A DNA stretch of 64,000 nt from Prorocentrum cordatum (GCA_963575745.1 CAUYUJ010013891.1:587500-651499); one strand, 5' to 3'; positions 43,698 to 53,540 are shown, numbered from the stretch's first letter. A program made the numbers and translations. Notes: generated by a model from the letters alone, not told the origin.

Positions 43698-45130
43698 TCC
43701 GGCCCCCCTCCGTCATCCACCACCCCCGCCCCCCTTCCTCGGCCCTCTGCCCCCTCCTCCTCTTTCTCCTCCTCCGCCGGGAGGGGGCTCGACGCCCGCG
43801 GCGGCGGCGCGTGGCCCGTGTGGAGACGGGGAAATAAGATAATAGCTATGCCCGCGGGGAGTCGGGCGAGGTGCGCGCCAAAAAAACCCGCGCCGCCCGC
43901 GCCCCCGGGGGGGAAGGCGAACAGGGGGAGGCGGAGAAGGAGGAGGAGGAGGAGGAGGAGGAGGAGGAGGAGGAGGAGGAGGGGGAGGATGTGGAGGTGG
44001 AGGGAAAAGGGGCGGGGAAGGGGAAGGGGAGAGGGAGGAGTAAAATGGGGGAAGGAACGCGGGGAGGAGGAGGAGGAGGGCGACGACGACGACGACAGCG
44101 AGGAGGAAGAGGAGGGGGACAAAAAGGATGAGGAAAACGTGGAATATGAGAATGTGGAGGTGGAGGTGGAGAAGGAGGAGGGGGAGGAGGAGGGGGGGGG
44201 CAGCAGCAGGAGGAGTTGGATAACGAGGGGAGGAGGAGGAGGAGGAGGAGGAGGAGGAGGAGGAAGAGGAATTGGTCAGGATACCCTGGAGGGGCCTTGG
44301 GCCCCATGCCGAATGTCAGGGAACGTCATTACCCTCGTCGCTGTCGGCTCTGACGGCGAGGGATGAGCCAACACCCGAGCCAAACATGTGAAGATTCCTC
44401 TCGTTTCGCGGGTGCACGTCCGGACCACGTACAGTCCAGTCGTTTTGGGGGCTCCCAGGAGCCTCTTGGGGGCCTCTTGGAGGTTTCCTGGGGGCGACTC
44501 TTGGGGCCTCTTGTGAACTTCTTTGGGGCTTCTTGAAGGCGTCGGGGGCCGTATTCGGGCGCTATTGCGCCGTTTGGCCCCTTTCGGTGGCCGTCTTGGG
44601 GGCCTCTCGGGGCCGCCTTAGGGCTCTGTGGCTGGGCCCTTGCGTCGCACGCGCGTCCTGGCGGACTGCCGAGACGCTTCGCTGCAGTCCGGACGTGGAT
44701 TCATTGACTTATGACGCACCGCCGACCCCGTCGTCGGATGTTTTTTTGGGACCCTTTAGATGCTTACGTATGAATTTGGGGTACATCGGGGACCTCCTGA
44801 GGGCTTCCTTGAAGGCCTCCTGAAGCCTCTTGGAGACCATCTTGCGGTGGAGAGCTCCGCGAAGCAGCCCTGGCTCCCACTCTCGGGCCATCCTGCGGGA
44901 GATGGCCTGTGCAGCAATGAGCTTATCTCGGGGTCTCTTGAATCCTCTTGGGCTCATCTCGGGGTCCTAGGGGCCGTCTAGGGCGGGCCATGGGGGGCCG
45001 CTCGGGCCGTCCCGGACACTTTTAATTAAAACCAAACGGGGCGACAGCACGCATATCCCTTCAAGCGTGCACCCGAGCACGTAGGATCAACAAGGATGCA
45101 CGTCATGGCATCATCATCCAGAGTCCGTCC
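43698..45130. other. No gene recognised; GGA tracts and GGGGCCTCTTGG words
   Basis: 43920-43985 and 44220-44270 are nearly pure GGA repeats (the complement reads as poly-Leu/Pro). 44440-44980 repeats TTGGGGGCCTCTTGG in degenerate form, in the orientation of 7410-7690. The remainder has no visible structure. Confidence 0.6.
44440..44980 (-). repeat. Degenerate GGGGCCTCTTGG repeat, third array
   Basis: Words such as AGGAGCCTCTTGGGGGCCTC and CTTGGGGCCTCTTG recur with loss of order after 44600. Confidence 0.6.
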
Positions 45131-45148
45131 GCATCAATTTTGCTCAAG
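45131..45148 (+). other. Possible relict spliced leader upstream of the 45.4-48.3 kb gene
   Basis: GCATCAATTTTGCTCAAG matches the leader 3' part if one G of the GG pair is deleted (ATTTTG-CTCAAG). It lies 333 bp upstream of the first ORF of that island. Confidence 0.35.
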
Positions 45149-45463
45149 CCCCGGCAGTTCTTATGGGCGAGGGTTGCCCGTGAGAGCCGATGTATTCTCA
45201 GTCCTGGCAGTTCTTATGGGCGCGGGGGGTGCTGCGATTGCCATGGCGAGCTGTCACGGTTCAGTCTCCGCATGTGGCTTTAGCCATGGTCCGAGGAGAG
45301 CGCCCGTGGCATAGTCTTTCGTTCAAAGGGCACTTGCTTCCAGAAGGGCGGTGCGTCTGGCGAGGTTGCGTCTGGCCAGTCCGCTCTCGCAGCGGCCTGG
45401 CCAGATGCCCCAGAGGCCCCGCCGTATTCGCGCATCATTGGGCGGGCGCGCCTCGGGCGACGG

Positions 45464-48342
45464 GTGACCCGAGATGGTCAGCAATCTCCGTGGGCCCTTG
45501 CTGCGTCTGGCCCGGAGTGCCGCGTCGCTGAGGAAGCGATCGAATTCGACACGCCCGTGCTGAACGTTAACGGGGCTGGGCCGCTCTGGTACGTTCAGCA
45601 GGATGAAGTTCAGCAAGTTCTTACCCAGAAGGTTTCGGGCGGCGTTCCCAAGTCCTTCGCCCGCTTCCCCCTCGCCCATCAGGAGGTGGAGCCGAAGCCG
45701 AAGACAGCGTTTTCCAGTTTCCGCAAGTGGGTGGTGGAGCCACCGCGCAAGCGGCGCAGTGACATGGACTCGCGGAGAAAGCCGCGGGCTGCTGCTTGGA
45801 CGGCGGGCCGCAGGATGGACTGGGCATATCCTTCGATGGGCGCCCCTCCTCCCCAGAAGCGCCATCGCGCGGGGGCGGCGCAGCTCGAGGGCAGGGGCGC
45901 GCGGCTCGCGAGCGCGCCGGCTACGACGCCCCCCGCGCCGGTCGAGCAGGGCGCGCGGGCGATTCGGTCGAAGTCGTTGGCTGCCCGGTTTGCTGCGGGG
46001 CGCGGCGCGCAGCGACTTTTGCAGCTATTGGATATGCACCCGCTCAAGCAACCTGGGGGGCGTTTGGATTCAGCGCCGGATAAGGCCGCGGCGGGTTGTT
46101 CGCCAAGATGCGAGGCGATCTTGCGTGGATCGTGGGCACTTTCTCGCGTCGGGGCAAGAAGCTTGCAGACGTCGTCCCGTTGCGCTTTTTGACCAGGCGT
46201 CTTGGGCAGACGGTGTTCCTGGCCCGTTGCAACGATGTCAGCGCCGTTCGGCAGTCCGATTTGGGGGACTTCGGTGTGCATTTTTGCCCTCTGCCACGGC
46301 GCGCGAGCACATGCCGCCTTCTTTCTCAGAAGTTTATCCGGCGACCAGTCACGGGGGCATCCAGGACAGCCGGAGAAGTCCAGGCCGCGCAGACAGCCAG
46401 AGTTTTGGCCGAGGCTTGGGGCGGCACCATGAACACACTGGCAACTGACTTGACGGTGGCAGTCTCCCACGAGGTTCGGCAGGTTATCCCGGGGGACTTG
46501 CAGGAACACCTGGAAACCGCGCGGGGGCACGGCGAGGAGCGCGCGACCGTGCGTCGGCACAGCGGGGGGGCTTCGACGAGGTGCATTCTGGAGATGCCGT
46601 TGCCGGTCGTCGTGGGCTGCAGGAGCCACCGTTGCGTCGCGTGTCAGAGACAGGGTAACCTCTGACAGTTCCACGCGGTGACCGATGGAGATTGGCGCGC
46701 GCAGTTCCCGGGCATCCTCCTGCACCAGGCGCCGAAGGCAGGCCGCCATTGGATGTCCCGGCGTTTCCTCCTCTACCTCGTTCAGTCATCCATGGAGAAG
46801 CTGAATGTCCGGGAGGTGCGGCGGGCGCTAGCGGAATATTACAGCACCAATGCGTTGGCGCTGTGCGGCGGCGCTCGGGGCCTCCACTACATGAGCGCCG
46901 CTCCATCTTGCAAGGCTCTGAGATCGATATTGTGCTCGGCTTTGTGGGATTGCCTGCGGGCAATGGCGCGTTCGTGGAGGAAGCGCGTGCGCGTGTACTC
47001 TGGCTCTGCTTGGCGAGGGGGCAGGAACTACGACATTGCCACGCGAGTCGCTGTCTATGACCCCGATGCCAAGAGATTCCGAAGGCCTTTCAAAGTGTTG
47101 CTGGCGTGGTGCGGCGTGGATGGCGCGCTGCCGGACCACCCGCGGCCGTCGCGCGCGGAGGCCATCGAAGACATCCTGCGGGACCTGGACCCCAAGATCG
47201 ACGAATGCAGGGACGACCGGATCGAGGCCGGCCTCGGCATGGCCGACTGCCTCCCAGCATCTCATTCCACAGACAGTTACGGGCAGCGCCGCCTCAAGCT
47301 CAGGGCGTTCTACGCTGGCAAGGCCGCTGCCCTCGCCCCTTCGGTCGAGTCCGCCACCCCCAAGGGCGACGCGATCGGGGCTGCCCGCGTAGTCGCCGAG
47401 AGCCCCGCCGAGATCACCGGAGACCCGCTGCGCGACGTCCTCGGGACGAGGCGCTGCGTGTCCGCGCGCAGATGCGACGCCCGAGACTTCGTCCACGACT
47501 ACAAGGACGGCCTGATGCGGCTGAGCGCGGAACCTGCTGCGACGTGCACCGCGGTGCCAGACGTGATTGACGGCTCTGGGCTCGGCCTCCTCATCAGCGG
47601 TGTCCGCGACGACGTCGCTACCTTCGAGGCCCAGCTCGCCGCGGACGCCGCCGGCGCTCTTGCCCTGAGGGCCTTCATGGCGCAGCCCAACGTCGCGAAC
47701 TCCGCCGCGTGGAAGCTCCACTTCAAGGCGCGCCCGCCCCGCGGCGCGGTTGCGCGACTAGCGGGGAGGTCTTTGGCCACATTGCACCCGTCTTGCCGGT
47801 GCGCCGGTTACCGAACGCCATCGGCTTTCAAGAAGGAGATGAGGCGGGTGAGGCGTTGGTGCACGAAGCAGAAGAGGAGGGCTCGATGGGCGGTGGGCAT
47901 CCCCCGCGACCTCCGACAGGCCCAGCGCGCGCATGCGCGCGGCAGCGTCATGACGCCGAAGCTCAGGGCCCACTTCCGCCGACTCTTCAAGAAGGCCCGT
48001 TTGGAGGGCTTGTGGAAGTGGCAGGAGGCCGCGGCCGCGCTCCGGGCGGCCGGCGTGCCCGTGCAATCGGGAACCGTCTGCGTCGAAAGGTTCTGGGCCG
48101 CTCTGGGCGATATGTTGCCCAAAGGCGGCCGCAGGATTTCGATTCGATGGTTCGAGGTTCTGGCGATGATATGCTTCCTCCGTTACTGCGGCCGGCATTT
48201 TGCCGCAGGAAGCTTGCCGAAGTGGTGCCGGCGAGATTATTTGTTGGCCCAGCGACTAGACGGCTTCGCAGCTTGCGCGGCCGGGCTGCAGGACGCTGAC
48301 TCGGGCGAGCTTTCCGCCCTCTTCGACCCGTTCCAGCCGTAG
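45464..48342 (+). pseudogene. Large hypothetical (possibly transposon-derived) gene, interrupted
   Basis: A 242-aa frame (45464-46192, frame 2) overlaps a second frame (46096-48342, frame 1) that is open for 749 codons except for TGA at 46663-46665. On both sides of the TGA the sequence has protein-like composition (C-V-A-C-Q-R-Q-G-N-L, stop, Q-F-H-A-V-T-D-G-D-W). The downstream part (ATG 46678) has R-N-Y-D-I-A followed by L-L-A-W-C-G-V-D-G-A-L (about residues 120-155). Near the C terminus (about 465-510) it has V-E-R-F-W-A-A-L-G-D-M-L and W-F-E-V-L-A-M-I-C-F-L-R-Y. The end resembles C-terminal parts of transposase-like proteins, but I cannot name a family. The TGA could be CGA changed by one transition. 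The join from frame 2 to frame 1 needs a shift or an intron. Confidence 0.45.
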
Positions 48343-48805
48343 TGCTGGGCGCGTGCTGTGCGAGGGTGCGCCGTTGATCGTCTGTGAGAATTCGGAGGTT
48401 CGCGGGGTGGCGGTTGCAAAAGTATCATCAGTCTGCCAGGTGTTTCGAACTGACCCTTTCAACTGACCCTGTCAACGTGCCCCAGGATCTTGTCAACGGG
48501 CTCTCCCAGGATCTTGTCAACGGGCCCTGTCAAAGTGCCCCCCGGCGGCCTCCCGGAGACTCTTCCGGCCCTGATTCGGAGTCGCCCTGAGGCCGCCAGC
48601 GCGCCCCTACTCACATTCGGGGGCGGCGCCGCGTCGGGGGCGCCCCGCGGGACATCGGGGCAGCCCCGCTTACATCAGTTTGAAATCTGTCGTTGCAGAG
48701 ACCCATCAAGGCGCGATCATCGCGGGCCGCCCTCGGCCGTCGGATTCTTGGAAACGCGGCGTCTGGCCCACTTGTGATTCCCCGCTGTTGCCGCGACGGT
48801 CGCCC
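48343..48805. other. No gene recognised; short CAGGATCTTGTCAACGGG repeat
   Basis: Around 48450-48540 the words CTGTCAACGTGCC and CAGGATCTTGTCAACGGG repeat two to three times. The rest is featureless. Confidence 0.5.
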
Positions 48806-48824
48806 GCGTCCGTTTTGGCTCAAG
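48806..48824 (+). other. Probable relict spliced leader upstream of the RING gene
   Basis: GCGTCCGTTTTGGCTCAAG has the last 12 leader bases (TTTTGGCTCAAG) intact and 15 of 19 overall. The RING-finger ATG lies 78 bp downstream. Confidence 0.55.
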
Positions 48825-48901
48825 ACTCGACTGCCGCGTGCCCTGGCCCGCGCCCGCCCCGCGCCCCCGCGCCGGGCTGCCCCCTGGCGCCCGTCGGCGC
48901 C

Positions 48902-49757
48902 ATGCCTAGCAACGACGGCAGCGACGATAACGCATGCCCCACCTGCTGGGGGGACTTCAGCGAGGCGCCATGCGCCGCTCTCCTCTGCGGCCACGCGTAC
49001 CACCAGGACTGCCTGCAGATGGCCATGAACGCCAAAGGGGGTGTCAGACGTGCTTGAGTTCCCGTGCCCGAAGTGCCGCCAGGTGGGCCGCGACGTCGAG
49101 CTGCGCACGTCTCTGGCGGGGCCAGTTGGGAGCGGCCCCCCGCCGAGCGCACCCCTCACGCCGGTGGCAGCGGGGCCGAGCGAGGGCGCCCCCCCACCAG
49201 GCGCGCCTCTCTCGCCAGAGCCCTCGCCGGGCGTTTCAGGGGCGGCGGCTGCGGGGAACTCCCTGTCGCATGCCCCCAGCCAAAGCCCTGGCGCGGCGCC
49301 CGCCCCGGCAGCGCCGGCTGCGTCGGCTGCGGCGATGAGCCCTGCTCACGGCGCGCAGGTGTCACAGACTCAGGCGTCGCCGGTGCCCCTGACGGCTAAC
49401 GGGAGCCCAGTGCAGCATTTGCAGGACGACGATTGGGGCCTCTCCTTCAAGGGCTGCGCCAAGGCGGCTGGCTCCGCCGCGGTGCGCGACCCGATGGATG
49501 ACCTCGCGGCCGAGCTCGGCAAGGTGCGACCCTTCAAGTTGGGGCCGCAGGGTCCGCTGCCCCCCCCACCCGACCGACGACTGCCACCTACAGAAAATAA
49601 AACTTTTGTTTGTGGCGGCTTCGGCGCGGGCGCGGGGGGCGCCCCGCCCTTGCGATCTTGGCTTTTGGCGCGATCCGCAGGTGACCACCGAGCGCCATCT
49701 CAAGTCCATCCTGTGCCCGGCGGACTTGTTCAAGGGCTCGTGCTACGACCTCACTAA
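48902..49757 (+). pseudogene. RING-finger protein with Pro/Ala-rich tail, frameshifted
   Basis: ATG 48902 opens with C-P-T-C (about residue 12), then C-G-H-A-Y-H-Q-D-C, giving six of eight zinc ligands in RING spacing. The frame ends at 49057, but the last pair, C-P-K-C, is in frame 0 (about 49068). The switch falls at the GGGGG of about 49036-49040, where one base restores a complete RING domain. Frame 0 then runs through a Pro/Ala/Gly/Ser-rich stretch and D-D-W-G-L-S-F-K-G-C-A-K to 49757. RING domains bind E2 enzymes as ubiquitin ligases. The relict leader upstream suggests a retroposed mRNA. The downstream frames (49625-51669) may be the rest of the same protein. Confidence 0.6.
49579..49618. 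repeat. Hairpin of the GCCGCC type, copy 2 (diverged)
   Basis: CTGCCACC...GTGGCGG around an AT-rich centre with AAAATAAAAC and TTTTGTTT. It falls where the reading frame changes from frame 0 to frame 1. Confidence 0.4.
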
Positions 49758-50589
49758 CGCCAAGGCGGTCTACGAGTCGGTGAAGTTCCTCTTGCGCACC
49801 ATCCACTCCGGCCAGGAGACGCACTTGGAGATTTGCAACGACCTCGGCTTTTCCCTGAGGTGCCTCACTACGGAGCCGCACAGGAAAGCCATCCATGCCT
49901 GCGCGCTGCGCAACGGCTGGCCGCAGGAGGGTCTTCTCCAGGGGATCGCGGCCACGACGGGCTGGCTGGAGAACGTCAAGACCCGCCTCGCTCTCTCCGA
50001 GGGCGACGTTCACCATCGGAGCCCGAACGTCCCTGGATTCATGGGCGGGCCGCCCTCGACCCGCAAGAGCAGCCTGCACGAGTTCGTGACCAAGTGGCGC
50101 GTGGACAGCCCGGACATCGAGCAGGACCTGCGGGAGGGCCGGCACACCGCGGGCGATGGCACAGTCAAAGGCCACAGGAGCGCCATTTTGAACACTGGCC
50201 GGTCTGGCGCTACTTCGGCCGAGGCGAGCTCCGTGCACGAGTGCCCCCAGTCGGAGAATACGAAGGGGATCAACTACATCAGCAGGGTGACCATGCTGAA
50301 GTTCGTCAACTGCGAGCGGGACACGAGCGTCACAGCCCAGGGCAGCATGTCTCTCGACTACTACTCGTACTTCCATTGGGTGTTGGGGCAGATCGGGCCA
50401 TGCGAATACATACTGAGGCCCAACGATACCGGCTTCGCAAAGCGCTTCAGCATGCTCTTCGTCCTCAGCGCCGAGAACGACGCGTCGCAGATCTGCGCCT
50501 CCTCCCAGGAATTCAGGGGCGTCCTGGGAGAAACCTTGCAGCCTCCAGTGAGGGTTCGAAGTTCCAGGAAGGGCCTCGGTGCCGCCTAG
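49625..50589 (+). CDS. Hypothetical protein segment, continuation of the RING gene
   Basis: Frame 1 is open from upstream of 49498, but the protein-like part starts after the hairpin (D-P-Q-V-T-T-E-R-H-L-K-S-I-L-C-P-A-D-L-F-K, written in shorter words: T-T-E-R-H-L-K and C-P-A-D-L-F). It continues with balanced composition to about 50535 (E-F-R-G-V-L-G-E-T-L), then a short unlike tail to the stop at 50589. I see no catalytic motif or known domain. The unlike tail begins where a GC-rich segment ending in a hairpin (50540-50790) interrupts the frame; the same frame resumes after it. That suggests insertion or an intron rather than two genes. Confidence 0.5.
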
Positions 50590-50730
50590 TTCTAGGAAGG
50601 GCCCGGGAGTAGCCTCCAAACCAATGGCAGAGACCCCGGCGCCCCCGGGGTCTGCCCGGGGCCTCCTGGGTCGCCTCCATCGCTCAGAGTTCCTCGGGAT
50701 GGGGGGCAGGGGGGGAAGCTTTGTGGGCCT

Positions 50731-51669
50731 GTGACCGCTGCGGGCCGCCGCCAGCAAGAAACATGTTTTTTGTTCTTGGGGGCGCCCAGTGTCGGCCTCG
50801 GCGCGCCCCCCCAGGAGTTCTTGCGCAAGCACTGCGGGTGGATGGGCCGCTTCGCGGAGCCGCGCGAGGAGCGCCATTGGCCCGATGGCTTCGCGAGCAG
50901 CATGCTGTCCGCCGCGACGCAGGCCACGGAGGATTTCCTCGCGGAGACCCCAGACGTGGACAAGAACTGGGCGCAGAAACTTCTCTTCAGCGACGCGGAC
51001 ATCAGTCGCTACGCCAACGTGGCCATGCGGTCGGCGCAGTTCTGCGGTTCCCTGACTTCGATTCCAGGAGGGGCCGACCAGCCCGCCCGGCGCTGCTACA
51101 ATGTCCACGAGATGGCCGTGGCGCTCCACAACTGGACGCGCCAGATCCACGCCCACCACGGCTTCTACATCTCTCGGGCGACAATGGCGCCGGCGGATCC
51201 ACCACGCCAGAACCGCATCCACCACCCGCCCTCCGACGCAGCCGGCGGCCCGCCGTCGTCTTCCGAGGGCTCTGGGATGACGATTCGGCAGTTCGAGGCG
51301 TCCTTGACGAAGGAGGAGTGGTTGAAGCGCGCCGCGCTGAAGCGGCCCGGGTGCGGGGTGGAGTCGACCGACAAGCTGCGCACTGCCATGAAGGCGGGGA
51401 TGAAGAACAAGGAGATCACCAGGGCGTCGCAAGCCTTGGAGAACGCCGTCATTGCTTTGCGCGACGCCAACCTCGTTACCTTCGTGGAGCAGAGCGGCGA
51501 CCCCTTGGTGAGCGAGGGCGGCGCGGAGCCCCCGGCCAAGAAGCAGAAGAAGGGCGGCTGGCTCGTGATCCACTTCAAGAAGATGACGTGGGCCGCCATC
51601 CAGAACAATCCGCAGTCGAGGGAGGCGGCGGAGCAGCTGCGCCTGAGCGCGGACAACTTCGACGCGTGA
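50731..51669 (+). CDS. Hypothetical protein C-terminal part with basic K-K-Q-K-K motif
   Basis: The ORF starts at 50731 inside the hairpin segment; the protein-like part begins near 50800 (P-P-Q-E-F-L-R-K-H-C-G-W-M). It is 312 aa with mixed helices, a Pro/Ser-rich stretch (about 150-180) and a C terminus P-A-K-K-Q-K-K-G-G-W...H-F-K-K followed by A-A-I-Q-N-N-P-Q. The basic run could be a nuclear localisation signal. It is in the same frame as 49625-50589, so both are probably one protein split by 50540-50790. The C-terminal codons and 3' UTR are shared with 42762-43050. No family was recognised. Confidence 0.5.
   Translation: MTAAGRRQQETCFLFLGAPSVGLGAPPQEFLRKHCGWMGRFAEPREERHWPDGFASSMLSAATQATEDFLAETPDVDKNWAQKLLFSDADISRYANVAMRSAQFCGSLTSIPGGADQPARRCYNVHEMAVALHNWTRQIHAHHGFYISRATMAPADPPRQNRIHHPPSDAAGGPPSSSEGSGMTIRQFEASLTKEEWLKRAALKRPGCGVESTDKLRTAMKAGMKNKEITRASQALENAVIALRDANLVTFVEQSGDPLVSEGGAEPPAKKQKKGGWLVIHFKKMTWAAIQNNPQSREAAEQLRLSADNFDA
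50744..50784. repeat. GCCGCC hairpin, copy 3
   Basis: GCCGCCAGCAAGAA faces TTCTTGGGGGC across ACATGTTTTTTG. It sits at the end of the GC-rich segment that separates the two frame-1 coding parts. Confidence 0.6.
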
Positions 51670-51853
51670 TGGCAGGCTGCCACGGGCCTCGCAGCTGCCA
51701 CGGGCACTGGAGCGATGACAGGTAGGTGCTGCACGTCCGCGTTGGGCTTTAGAGCGAGCCTGCGCCTCGTGCGTGTTCGCTCGCGCGGAGCGCGCCTTTT
51801 CGTCCTCCCACTTGAGTTCCGAGCGACAGGGCCTCGCCAAAAAGCGCGCGCAA
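51524..51853 (+). repeat. Shared 3' module, copy 2
   Basis: In-frame here for A-E-P-P-A-K-K-Q-K-K-G-G-W, then the stop at 51669 and UTR words GCTGCCACGGGC, TAGGTGCTGC and GGGCTTTAGAGCGAGC, ending CGCCAAAAAGCGCG. Aligns with 42762-43050 on the same strand. Confidence 0.85.
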
Positions 51854-51885
51854 TATGGCGGATGAGACGCGCCGTTTGCCCAGGA

Positions 51886-51927
51886 GACCGCCGATTACAA
51901 TATTTCAGTTTTTTGTTCTTGGCGGTC
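51886..51927. repeat. GCCGCC-type hairpin, copy 4
   Basis: ACCGCCGATTACAA faces TTCTTGGCGGT across a T-rich loop, about 35 bp after the end of the shared 3' module. Confidence 0.55.
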
Positions 51928-52036
51928 CCTGCGCGGCGAGCCGGCCCGCCGGGGAGAGAAAACTGATTGCTCGCAGACGGCGGCTCTGGCTTGCCAAAGC
52001 TCGACCAAGCGGTCGCGGAGAGAGAGCTTTATTCTC

Positions 52037-52217
52037 AATCCCGCTTGTCCCACTTGCCTCACTTGCCCCACTTGCCTCGTCCGCATGAGCGTGGGACGGT
52101 TGAGCGAGTGGGTCGAGTGGGGCAGGGTGGGCAAGTGGGGCAAGTGGGGCAAGGGGGGCAAGCGGGGCAAGAGGGTACGCGCGCAGCAAGTAGGGCAAGT
52201 GGGCAAGTGGGTTGAAT
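52037..52217. repeat. Inverted minisatellite, second copy
   Basis: A short left arm of CCCACTTGCC words and a long right arm of GGGGCAAGTGGGGCAAG words; AATCCCGCTTG at the left end is the complement of the right end of 40345-40506. The element is inverted relative to that copy. Confidence 0.8.
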
Positions 52218-52332
52218 GCAAATAACGATGCGATCTGCGCCTGCACTGATGCCTTGAGCGAGAGGGGGGGACCACACCACCAGGGGGGATCCGTTTCCCT
52301 CATCCGATGTCCGACGCTATTGGAGCGAGCGG

Positions 52333-52478
52333 TTTTTGGCCGTTTTCGGCCACTCCAGGACCTCGCCAGGCCTCGCTCGAGAGCGTCAAAAAACCATTCA
52401 GGACGAAAAATCAGCCCCAGTGAAGTGGTCCAGACCTCCGGGGCCCGCGCATCGAAGAAATTGGAGCAGCCGGTTGTC
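52333..52478 (+). repeat. Dispersed repeat family B, copy 2
   Basis: GTTTTCGGCC, then CCTCGCCAGGCCTCG and GAAGTGGTCCAGACCTCCGG, ending GGAGCAGCCGG. It aligns best with 55096-55250. Confidence 0.75.
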
Positions 52479-53447
52479 TGGGATGGCAGGCGGGATGGAA
52501 ATGGTGGCTCTCATGCTTCCTTTGCTGCTCAGGCCCCGCCACCTCCCCCATCACGTTTCGCGTGGGGCCGCCCCCCCGTCCTCCTGCTTCTGCTGCTATT
52601 CTTCTCGTGCTCGTCCTTCATCCTTCTGCTCATCCGATTCCTTCCTGCTCCTATTCCTCCTTCCTCCCTTTGAGATCCCCAGACGACATCACAACTCTTC
52701 GGAGTCCCTTTTCCTTCCTCGCACGCTGTGTGATCACATGCAGTGGTCTTGATGTCTGACAGAGTTGACTCCGAATGGACGGGGTGCAGCAGCTTAATGC
52801 AGAAGAACAGATCGGGTTGTATAGAGTCGCGTAATGTCCGGATTGAACCGCGCAGGCATGTGCCCGCCTCCCCTCCCCGTAAATTGCGCTTTCCCTTCCC
52901 CTTCGGCGGCTCAAGGAGAAGGCCCTGAGGGATGGGACCCCAAGGGCAGGAATGGGATCCCAAGCCGAGCCGTCACGGTTTTCGGAGGGCGCCAAATGCA
53001 CCTGCAATTGTCCTGGCCAGGCGCACCATCGGTGTATGAGCCCTTTCGGCTTTGCGAGGGAGGCACATACGCCGATCCCTGGCCTAGCGTCGCGCTGGTC
53101 AGGATCGGTGTAGGTGTATAGCTCACGCCCTCCGATGTTTGTGGCCACTCGTCCTCAGTGCCCCACTGCGCCTCCACCTCCACCTCCCCCTCCTCCTGCC
53201 GTTGCACAGTTGCCCCCGTGGTTTTCGGGTCATGACTCGGCTCTCCGGCGGCCGTTCAGGACGATATACTGGCACCCCCAGAACGCCCTTGGCGAGGCGC
53301 GGCCGCTGGAGAGCATCCCAAGGCTGGAGAACCGCCGAGAGCCAACGAAAACGTCTGAAACTTGGAATGTCGAGCTGACGCTCGCCGCCGTGGCCTCCCC
53401 CCCTCGCCTCCTCTCGGGCGGGGCTGGGACGAGGATGAATCCGTCCC
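52479..53447. other. No gene recognised
   Basis: Includes a pyrimidine-rich run (52570-52680) and a CCTCCACCTCC stretch (53168-53200). ORFs lack motifs. Confidence 0.5.
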
Positions 53448-53540
53448 AGGGCGTTCCGGAACGCCCTCGGAGCGGTCCAGAACGCTCTGAGAAGGCCGCG
53501 GTGCCCGAGACATGCCTCGGAGCCGCTGGATCTCAGAAAT
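53448..53540 (+). repeat. Dispersed repeat family A, copy 4
   Basis: AACGCTCTGAGAAGGCCGCG, then GTGCCCGAGACATGCCTCGG and AGCCGCTGGATCTCAG; the most diverged of the four copies. Confidence 0.65.
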
